Below the pieces are notes generated by a model, which was given only the letters and a program-made list of their open reading frames with translations, searched no databases and was not told where the DNA came from. Below are positions 30,515 through 34,824 of a stretch of DNA of 35,312 nt, in pieces. The position numbers were made by a program, and so were the translations under genes. The stretch lies in IMG/VR virus record IMGVR_UViG_3300023179_000289, positions 1 to 35,312 of that record. The stretch is one strand, 5' to 3'. This DNA comes from a virus. The number at the start of each line of letters is the position of its first letter. Position 1 is the stretch's first letter.

Positions 30515-30579
30515 GCCGACTGGTTGTAGTCAGCCTGCTGTCCTGCTATCGTAAACGATAACAGAACAGAGTGGCTAAT
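30515..30579 (-). ncRNA. Tandem-hairpin RNA leader, element D
   Basis: Minus strand. TTAGCCACT precedes hairpin 2: CTGTTCTGTTATCG (30569-30556), loop TTTA, CGATAGCAGGACAG (30551-30538), 14 pairs with two wobbles. Hairpin 1 is GCTGACT, loop ACAACC, AGTCGGC (30534-30515). The leader GAAAACACGAAACAA runs straight into the ATG at 30499. This copy uses a TTTA loop instead of GAAA. Confidence 0.7.
30546..30561. repeat. Dispersed palindrome, copy 16 (spacer TAAA)
   Basis: CTATCG-TAAA-CGATAA at the tip of hairpin 2 of RNA element D. Confidence 0.9.
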
Positions 30580-30719
30580 TACTTATCTTCAAGATAGCGA
30601 TATGCTTCTACCCAATCACGGATAGATTTGCGCCAGTATGTATCATGTCGCCATTGCCAATGGCGTTTGATGTTCACCATAAGTGATACTTGGAGTGTAA
30701 ACTTGATGTGATAAGGCAT
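30579..30719 (-). CDS. Small basic aromatic protein of unknown function
   Basis: 46 residues: MPYHIKFTLQVSLMVNIKRH, then WQWRHDTYWRKSIRDWVEAY and RYLEDK. High in Trp, Tyr, Arg and Lys, largely helical. It starts one base after the zinc-ribbon gene and ends at the 5' edge of RNA element D. Real translation is supported by tight packing; function is unknown. Confidence 0.5.
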   Translation of the reverse strand: MPYHIKFTLQVSLMVNIKRHWQWRHDTYWRKSIRDWVEAYRYLEDK

Positions 30720-30720
30720 A

Positions 30721-30960
30721 TTATTTAATAATAAGTAAATCCATCAAAAGTAATTGCTCCATACCATATACTTTGCGCTCACCGCAGCATTCGCAAAGAT
30801 ACTTAGAAGCGTCTGGCTCAACGCCATCGACTTCTTCACCGCAGGTTAAGCACCATCCGGGCGAATCCATACCGAACATGATTTGTTCCATCTCTTCGGT
30901 GGAAACGACAGGAACGATATACTCGTTGCCTTTATCGGATACGATAGTCTTTGTTGTCAT
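30721..30960 (-). CDS. Small zinc-ribbon protein
   Basis: 79 residues. A four-Cys zinc site is formed by C37-L-T-C40 and C56-E-C-C59, with GVEPDASKY between and VYGMEQLLL after. This order (C-x2-CG, EPDA, Y-x-C-x2-CG, VYG-x-E-x-L) recurs in small phage and plasmid proteins of unknown role, probably adaptors in nucleic-acid or protein contacts. It overlaps the upstream gene by TAATG and contains palindrome copy 17. Confidence 0.65.
   Translation of the reverse strand: MTTKTIVSDKGNEYIVPVVSTEEMEQIMFGMDSPGWCLTCGEEVDGVEPDASKYLCECCGERKVYGMEQLLLMDLLIIK
30932..30947. repeat. Dispersed palindrome, copy 17 (spacer GATA), in coding region
   Basis: TTATCG-GATA-CGATAG in the first codons of the zinc-ribbon gene (minus strand), encoding T-I-V-S-D-K. 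Confidence 0.8.
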
Positions 30961-31199
30961 TATAAGCCCTCCGGTTTGAATCCTTCTTCACCGCGAAGAA
31001 AGCCCTTGGCGAATGCTGTAATGCAAGCGTCAAGGACAGCTGCGGGAACATGACCATATGTCATCACATGGGAACCAGCGCTCATTACAGAGTAGCCTTT
31101 ACCATTTCCAATGGACTGACAAGACAGATCAAAGTGGATACCAGTTACATTGTAGAGATATCCGAGTCGATCGACTAGATGTTGTTTTGTTATTTTCAT
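30960..31199 (-). CDS. First gene of the minus-strand operon, unknown function
   Basis: 79 residues. MKITKQHLVDRLGYLYNVTG, then HFDLSCQSIGNGKGYSVMSA and a helical half (VPAAVLDACITAFAKGFLRG). The first part K-Q-H-L-x-x-R-L-x-x-L may be an HTH-like helix pair, but no family is recognised. It starts directly after the leader AACACACGAAACAA, the same ending as RNA elements B-D, about 200 bases downstream of the promoter at 31406-31434, so it is the leading gene of that transcript. Confidence 0.6.
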   Translation of the reverse strand: MKITKQHLVDRLGYLYNVTGIHFDLSCQSIGNGKGYSVMSAGSHVMTYGHVPAAVLDACITAFAKGFLRGEEGFKPEGL

Positions 31200-31259
31200 T
31201 TGTTTCGTGTGTTGTGACTCTGCGTTTGCGTTGTGCTTTACGGGCTTGTCACCGATTGA

Positions 31260-31275
31260 TTATCGAACACGATAA
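31260..31275. repeat. Dispersed palindrome, copy 18 (spacer AACA)
   Basis: TTATCG-AACA-CGATAA, perfect arms, in the leader of the minus-strand operon. Confidence 0.9.
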
Positions 31276-31298
31276 CCAAGCCGCATTAACCGCTAACG

Positions 31299-31314
31299 CT
31301 ATCGTAAACGATAA
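31299..31314. repeat. Dispersed palindrome, copy 19 (spacer TAAA)
   Basis: CTATCG-TAAA-CGATAA flanked on both sides by CGCTAACG as a direct repeat (not an inverted one). It lies about 90 bases downstream of the predicted minus-strand transcription start and 39 bases from copy 18. Confidence 0.9.
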
Positions 31315-31405
31315 CGCTAACGGCACACGAAAAACCGAAACTGAAAACCTAAAATGTTAAATGATCTATTGTCGTAGGAAAACTAACTCTTCCTCGACTA
31401 TGAAT

Positions 31406-31434
31406 AGTGTATCACAACATACCCATTTTGTCAA
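31406..31434 (-). promoter_or_regulatory. Strong sigma70-type promoter for the minus-strand operon
   Basis: On the minus strand: TTGACA (31434-31429), 17-base spacer, TACACT (31411-31406), with TGTGA before the -10 (TGTGATACACT). Perfect -35 and ideal spacing. It drives transcription leftward into the gene at 31199 through a leader of about 200 bases that carries palindromes 18 and 19. Confidence 0.75.
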
Positions 31435-31476
31435 TAGTTTAGTGTATTTATTTTACATTTTGTAAAAATATTTTTA

Positions 31477-31505
31477 TTGATTTATCGGACACGATAATCT
31501 ACTTT
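31477..31505 (+). promoter_or_regulatory. Possible promoter of the terminase-like gene with palindrome in its spacer
   Basis: TTGATT (31477-31482), 17-base spacer that is almost entirely palindrome copy 20, TACTTT (31500-31505). The ATG at 31513 would be at or very near the transcription start, giving a leaderless or nearly leaderless mRNA. The boxes are imperfect, so this is tentative. Confidence 0.35.
31482..31497. repeat. Dispersed palindrome, copy 20 (spacer GACA)
   Basis: TTATCG-GACA-CGATAA, perfect arms, 15 bases before the terminase-like ATG. Confidence 0.9.
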
Positions 31506-31512
31506 TCCGACC

Positions 31513-32112
31513 ATGAAAGCAAAGAAACAAGTCGATGCCCGTAAGAAGTGGGATATGGATAAAGTGAGGGCATTATACATCCAAGGCACGGAAATCGCGG
31601 ACATAGTAAAGATGCCAGAGTTCAATGGACTCTCACGCTTCTATGTGAAGAATGTAATGATCAAAGGTAAGTGGTCACAGCAAAGACAGCTCATTAGGAC
31701 GCAGTCCACGGGGATGATTGAGAAGACCATTGTGGACGCAATGAAGGAGCAAACCGAAGACCATCTGAGGTTTATGCTGAAACAGATCAGCGAAGAGCGA
31801 GCCGAGATAGTTGCCAGAAAAAAGATGGGTAACATAAAAGACCAGCGGGAACGCTTGGAAGTGCTGGCAGAATTAGATAAAACTGCGAGAAGGACGCTCG
31901 GCTTGGATGAACAAAACATTGCAGATAAACGAGCAATGAGTGTGAATGCAATGATCAGCCTCCATGTAAGACCACCAAGCAAAGCGGAGGAAGTGGAAGT
32001 AATATCCACGGAACATATCAAGGACGGGGAAGTGGAAGAAGTGGAGGATGCGGCGGCTATCGTTAACGATACTGAGGAGGATGTGGAGGAAGTGGAAAAA
32101 CTGCCGAGCTGA
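31513..32112 (+). CDS. Terminase small subunit-like protein
   Basis: 199 residues. The N-terminal WDMDKVRALYIQGTEIADIV, then YVKNVMIKGKWSQQRQ, fits the HTH of small terminase subunits (W-x-x-I-R-x-x-Y-x-x-G...L...V...W-x-x-Q-R). A middle helical part (DHLRFMLKQISEERAEIVAR) with LEVLAELDKTARRTLGLDEQ resembles the oligomerisation region seen in these proteins. The last 40 residues are acidic (VEEVEDAAAIVNDTEEDVEE). It would bind the packaging site. No large subunit lies in this window, and flanking genes run the other way. Palindrome copy 21 is inside. Confidence 0.65.
   Translation: MKAKKQVDARKKWDMDKVRALYIQGTEIADIVKMPEFNGLSRFYVKNVMIKGKWSQQRQLIRTQSTGMIEKTIVDAMKEQTEDHLRFMLKQISEERAEIVARKKMGNIKDQRERLEVLAELDKTARRTLGLDEQNIADKRAMSVNAMISLHVRPPSKAEEVEVISTEHIKDGEVEEVEDAAAIVNDTEEDVEEVEKLPS
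32057..32072. repeat. Dispersed palindrome, copy 21 (spacer TTAA), in coding region
   Basis: CTATCG-TTAA-CGATAC near the 3' end of the terminase-like gene, encoding A-I-V-N-D-T. Confidence 0.8.
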
Positions 32113-32146
32113 CCGGATTTGACCGATTATTTTTTGGCACAAAAAA

Positions 32147-32178
32147 GGGTGACACCCGAAGATGTCACCCAATTTTTT
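32147..32178. terminator. Bidirectional terminator after the terminase-like gene
   Basis: GGGTGACA (32147-32154) pairs perfectly with TGTCACCC (32163-32170). TTTTTT follows on the plus strand (32173-32178) and AAAAAA precedes (32141-32146), giving a U tract in both directions. It closes the terminase-like gene from the left and the genes at 32177-32987 from the right. Confidence 0.85.
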
Positions 32179-32257
32179 AGAGGAGCCTAAAAGTGATAAA
32201 TGCCGCCATAAGGGCAAGCACCAGCACTTTTAGAAGCACTTTTGTTTTAATATCCAT
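32177..32257 (-). CDS. Single-helix membrane peptide
   Basis: 26 residues: MDIKTKVLLKVLVLALMAAF then ITFRLL. A basic start and one hydrophobic helix. It begins one base after the stop of the 242-residue gene, and its own stop lies in the T tract of the terminator, so it would be the last codons of that transcript. Tight spacing supports it; no function can be given. Confidence 0.4.
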   Translation of the reverse strand: MDIKTKVLLKVLVLALMAAFITFRLL

Positions 32258-32258
32258 T

Positions 32259-32987
32259 TTACTTTTTAGCTTTAAGGGTTTGAACTGCGGCAGCTGCATC
32301 CGCGTGCATTAATAGGTAGCCTACTAAATTTAGCTTTGCGATAACCTGCCTTCCAATCTTTAATCGGTTTTCATGTTCTGCGAGCTTGGCCAGCTTGTCC
32401 GTGTAAGACAAGAGAAGCGATTCCAATTTTCCTACCTCATCACTGATATTTATCGGATGAGAGTCGGTCTTTTCCTCGCTTGTATTGCTTTGAACGGTCG
32501 GCTTAGTGTCGCATGCCTTTTTGACAGCGCGGGGACTTTCCCCTTTATTTAAGAGAGCGAAAGCCTTTTCGTTGCCATCTTTCAAGAGTTTCGATACTTC
32601 GCGCAACCCGTAAAGATCGCGAACCTTTTCGACCGCCAATCCCTTATCCTCAAAAGAGGGGAGGGCTTTGGCTATCGATAACAAGTTAACCGGAGTTGAA
32701 CCCGACCAGCGTGCTTTTAATTGTTCACCGAACGCTTTAGACTCTGCTTCCGGTTTACTCTTAAAAAGCCAACCAGCAAAGAGAATCGCATCACGCATGG
32801 CAGACTGACCAGCGTCCAATTTTGTGACAACATAGCACACAGCGTCTTCAACTGATATGTCCGCCGCTTTGCTGCTTTCCAGATAGCCAAGAGAGTTCCT
32901 CTTGAACATCTGGTCAATTACAATCGGCTCGCGCACTACGCTAAGGTTCACTGATTTTGCTGCTTTTTGTTTAGTTGCTGTTTTCAT
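32259..32987 (-). CDS. Helical protein, possible DNA-binding regulator
   Basis: 242 residues. Basic start (MKTATKQKAAKSVNLSVV). The middle is helical (ADISVEDAVCYVVTKLDAGQ, MRDAILFAGWLFKS, VNLLSIAKALPSF). The segment VRDLYGLREVSKLLKDGNEK then LLNKGESPRAVKKAC resembles the helical end of ParB/LmbU-like HTH proteins in order only. The C-terminus is a likely coiled coil (LESLLLSYTDKLAKLAEHEN). Unlike most genes here it has a clear Shine-Dalgarno (AAAGGAT, seven bases before ATG), and it faces a long repeat-rich gap, suggesting separate origin or its own regulation. Confidence 0.45.
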   Translation of the reverse strand: MKTATKQKAAKSVNLSVVREPIVIDQMFKRNSLGYLESSKAADISVEDAVCYVVTKLDAGQSAMRDAILFAGWLFKSKPEAESKAFGEQLKARWSGSTPVNLLSIAKALPSFEDKGLAVEKVRDLYGLREVSKLLKDGNEKAFALLNKGESPRAVKKACDTKPTVQSNTSEEKTDSHPINISDEVGKLESLLLSYTDKLAKLAEHENRLKIGRQVIAKLNLVGYLLMHADAAAAVQTLKAKK

Positions 32988-33218
32988 GTTTTATCCTTTG
33001 GTGTATCTACAGGCCACAAGCAAAGCATAGTTTCTACGCTAACAGAGTTAATTCTCTGCCATGATGGACTCATTGCCAATAGATTGCCAAAGGCTAAAAA
33101 AGTAAATTCAGATTATTCAAAGAGCGATTGTCAAAAGGAACGTCTCCCATCGACAAGAAAAGAATATCAGCAAACCTTCATTCCGTCAATAGAATCGGAG
33201 AATTATTTTCAAATTATT

Positions 33219-33233
33219 TTATCGTTACGATAA
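33219..33233. repeat. Palindrome variant with three-base spacer
   Basis: TTATCG-TTA-CGATAA: both six-base arms perfect but the spacer is three rather than four bases, so the arms are rotated on the helix relative to other copies. It may not bind the same protein. Confidence 0.6.
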
Positions 33234-33252
33234 TAGCAAAGCCTGACAATAA

Positions 33253-33290
33253 TGTCATATATTCTGTGTCATGTATTCTATGTCATGACA
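33253..33290. repeat. 14-base direct repeats (iteron-like)
   Basis: TGTCATATATTCTG (33253), TGTCATGTATTCTA (33267) and TGTCATGACA (33281) start at an exact 14-base period; the third is a perfect ten-base palindrome. They could be iterons or operators for the gene at 32259-32987. Confidence 0.6.
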
Positions 33291-33325
33291 TAAAAGTAAG
33301 GAATCTCTTTTTTCTGTGAGGCTGG

Positions 33326-33394
33326 ATGCCACCACCGGACTACCCCACCATGCCTGACTGGCTGAAGCCTCCAACGGAATACCCCTCTCCATAG
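33326..33394 (+). CDS. Very short proline-rich open frame, doubtful
   Basis: 22 codons: MPPPDYPTMPDWLKPPTEYP then SP and TAG. The Pro/Tyr/Trp composition is unusual for random A/T-rich DNA, and the segment 33320-33392 is more G/C-rich than its surroundings. No ribosome site or coupling supports it. Kept only as a candidate. Confidence 0.15.
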   Translation: MPPPDYPTMPDWLKPPTEYPSP

Positions 33395-33490
33395 AAAAAC
33401 TCGTTTTTTATGCAATGCGCATATTTATACTCTCCCCATAAAAACTGCCTTTTTGTATGTCAATATAGTTTATTGACGAGTTTTATATGA

Positions 33491-33611
33491 TGCTCATGTG
33501 CAATCCAAGCTAAAGTCGTATGGTTAGCTTGGGTTTTATGCAATGTCGTATGCTAATGTCGTATGGTTAGCTTAGGTCTTATGCTAAAGTCTTATGTGCT
33601 GCTCATGTGCA
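33491..33611. repeat. Repeat block bounded by 12-base direct repeats
   Basis: TGCTCATGTGCA occurs at 33491-33502 and 33600-33611. Between them a 22-base unit occurs twice with one mismatch (33509-33530 and 33552-33573; GCTAAAGTCGTATGGTTAGC form), and GTCKTATG occurs five times (33515, 33545, 33558, 33576, 33589). CCAAGCTAA (33505-33513) and TTAGCTTGG (33524-33532) form a perfect nine-base inverted repeat around the first unit. Confidence 0.7.
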
Positions 33612-33629
33612 GTTATCGTTAACCATCCT

Positions 33630-34175
33630 TTAGTTTTCGCAGGAGTAGATGGTATCTTGGAGTTTGAGTTTTGGGAGGGTGGGTAGGGTGTAGGAGTTAT
33701 CTTGGAAGGTTATTCTGTTGGTGGGTTGGATAGTTAGTCTTCCGTTGTCCAGTTGGGCGAAGATGAATTCTTTGTCTTGGTCTGGGCTATCTGACCAGCC
33801 GTCGTTTAGGTGGGTGGTGGAGAATAGGTATTTACCTTTGTAGGTATTTGGGCCGATCTTCGCGGTTATTGGGAGGCCCGTGAGTATTGGGTTCTGGAGG
33901 ATGGTGAAATTATATGAGTAGCAGTCCCAAAGTTGGCTTTCTTCTATTCTCCATCCTTCTAATGCTTTCTCTTTGAATCTGACTGCGTTTGGTGGGAGGT
34001 TTCTGTAGAGTGCGCCGCCTTCTCTTAGGATTACGTTTATTCCCCATGCTCTGGATGGGATGCTGGTTAGTCCTACCCACATAGCTTCTACTGGGCCTAC
34101 TGGCTTTTCGTGTGTGTATTCGCTATCTATCCAGATGTAGCGGTGAGTTGGGAGTGCGCCGATTTTTGTATTCAT
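33630..34175 (-). CDS. Phage protein of unknown function resembling a widespread family
   Basis: 181 residues. Features: WIDSEYTHEKPVGPVEAMWV near the start, SIPSRAWGINVILREGGALY, RNLPPNAVRF, SQLWDCYSYNFTILQNPIL, then YLFSTTHLNDGWSDSPDQDK, EFIFAQLDNGRLTIQPTNRI. The order W-D-C-Y, G-x-Y-L-F, D-G-x-S-x-x-P-x-Q-x-K-E-x-x-F-x-x-L-D-N-G-R-x-x-x-Q-P-T-N is, as I recall it, conserved in a protein common in tailed phages without known role. Last gene of the right-hand operon, coupled to its neighbour by ATGA. Confidence 0.6.
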   Translation of the reverse strand: MNTKIGALPTHRYIWIDSEYTHEKPVGPVEAMWVGLTSIPSRAWGINVILREGGALYRNLPPNAVRFKEKALEGWRIEESQLWDCYSYNFTILQNPILTGLPITAKIGPNTYKGKYLFSTTHLNDGWSDSPDQDKEFIFAQLDNGRLTIQPTNRITFQDNSYTLPTLPKLKLQDTIYSCEN

Positions 34176-34408
34176 TTTCTCTTAAGATACGCTTGGCAGA
34201 ATAAATTATATTTTCCGCGCCATGCTGCCATAAGGCGAATGTATTTGAACATCTTGATCTGGCGGCTGCGCCACGATTCATATACTTCTTCTGGTGTTTC
34301 TCCTATTAGTTTTAGGGATTTCTTCCAGTGGTTTAGTTCTTCAAGTGCAACCTCTAAAGATTGTTTTGCATCTTCAAGTTCGTATTCAAGTTGTAGTTTT
34401 GTATTCAT
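34172..34408 (-). CDS. Small coiled-coil protein of unknown function
   Basis: 78 residues. Residues 1-35 form a heptad-like coiled coil (LQLEYELEDAKQSLEVALEE, LNHWKKSLKL), followed by ETPEEVYESWRSRQIKMFKY and a basic end. Its start is immediately after palindrome copy 22 (one base from its edge), so a protein bound there could hinder translation or transcription. It overlaps the next gene by ATGA. Confidence 0.5.
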   Translation of the reverse strand: MNTKLQLEYELEDAKQSLEVALEELNHWKKSLKLIGETPEEVYESWRSRQIKMFKYIRLMAAWRGKYNLFCQAYLKRK

Positions 34409-34409
34409 G

Positions 34410-34425
34410 TTATCGGTTACGATAA
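34410..34425. repeat. Dispersed palindrome, copy 22 (spacer GTTA)
   Basis: TTATCG-GTTA-CGATAA, perfect arms, lying exactly between two minus-strand genes; its TAA is the stop codon of the upstream gene and the next ATG is one base away. Confidence 0.85.
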
Positions 34426-34559
34426 TCGTTGGATGCTGCCCAACCTTGTCGGAAGGTTACGCAGATTAGTTCTTGGGAGAATAGCCATATGTTGAAGTCT
34501 TCGTATTGGTCTGTTAGCCACGGATAGTAGTTTAGGAAGGCTTTGTGACAGTCTTTCAT
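34410..34559 (-). CDS. Small protein of unknown function
   Basis: 49 residues from the ATG at 34559, which overlaps the stop of the membrane peptide as ATGA; a longer start 16 codons upstream is less likely because it would cover that gene. MKDCHKAFLNYYPWLTDQYE, then DFNIWLFSQELICVTFRQGW and AASNDYRNR. The last five codons are the palindrome copy 22. Aromatic-rich; no family recognised. Confidence 0.5.
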   Translation of the reverse strand: MKDCHKAFLNYYPWLTDQYEDFNIWLFSQELICVTFRQGWAASNDYRNR

Positions 34560-34639
34560 TTTCTCGTTGTTGTTTCTACTATGAAGCAGGCTACTACTAT
34601 GCTCCATGCTAAGATTATTGCTACAATTTGGTCGTTCAT
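34556..34639 (-). CDS. Single-helix membrane peptide
   Basis: 27 residues: MNDQ, then IVAIILAWSIVVACFIV, then ETTTRK. One hydrophobic helix with a basic end. Overlaps both neighbours by ATGA (34636-34639 and 34556-34559), a strong sign of real coupled translation. Function unknown. Confidence 0.55.
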   Translation of the reverse strand: MNDQIVAIILAWSIVVACFIVETTTRK

Positions 34640-34824
34640 GGGTATAACGCTTTCCGTAGGTTCTTATACTCTTCTTCTAATAAAGAGAATGATCCTGTAG
34701 GCAGTTTTTCGTTTATCGCAGATAGTAGTGCGTGAGCAGCGGCGGCGAGTTTATCATATTCCTCTGCGTTTACATACCAATCTTCGGTTTTGTATGCTTG
34801 TTGTTTTGTGAATTTCTGTATCAT
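34636..34824 (-). CDS. Small helical protein of unknown function
   Basis: 62 residues: MIQKFTKQQAYKTEDWYVNA, EEYDKLAAAAHALLSAINEK, then SFSLLEEEYKNLRKALYP. Helical with two amphipathic segments. It overlaps the dCMP deaminase gene by ATGA (34821-34824) and the membrane peptide gene by ATGA. No family recognised. Confidence 0.5.
   Translation of the reverse strand: MIQKFTKQQAYKTEDWYVNAEEYDKLAAAAHALLSAINEKLPTGSFSLLEEEYKNLRKALYP

Larger units (their letters stand above)
31200..31512. promoter_or_regulatory. Non-coding control region between divergent transcripts
   Basis: 313 bases with no convincing gene. It holds the minus-strand promoter at 31406-31434, three palindrome copies (31260, 31299, 31482), and a long-range stem GGCTTG (31243-31248) with CAAGCC (31277-31282) enclosing copy 18. 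It also has CGCTAACG directly repeated on both sides of copy 19, the inverted repeat TTTACA-TTT-TGTAAA (31452-31466), and very A/T-rich DNA from about 31435 to 31482. It separates the minus-strand operon from the terminase-like gene. Confidence 0.7.
32988..33629. other. Repeat-rich non-coding region, possible origin or control locus
   Basis: 642 bases with no convincing gene. Content in order: a possible minus-strand promoter near 33020-33050 (TTAACT then TATGCT at 16 bases), a duplicated ATTGCCAA, a palindrome variant with three-base spacer (33219-33233), 14-base direct repeats (33253-33290), a 22-codon open frame (33326-33394), a hairpin GTCAATA-TAGTT-TATTGAC (33459-33477), and a 121-base block of repeats bounded by TGCTCATGTGCA (33491-33611). 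Iterated repeats of this kind are usual in replication origins and operator arrays. Confidence 0.55.

Noticed and set aside
32673-32681. TATCGATAA in the 242-residue gene
   Set aside because: Arms without any spacer; half of it expected by chance and not comparable with the four-base-spacer sites.
33613-33628. TTATCGTTAACCATCC before the 181-residue gene's 3' end
   Set aside because: Only the left arm fits; the right arm has three mismatches, so it is not counted as a copy.
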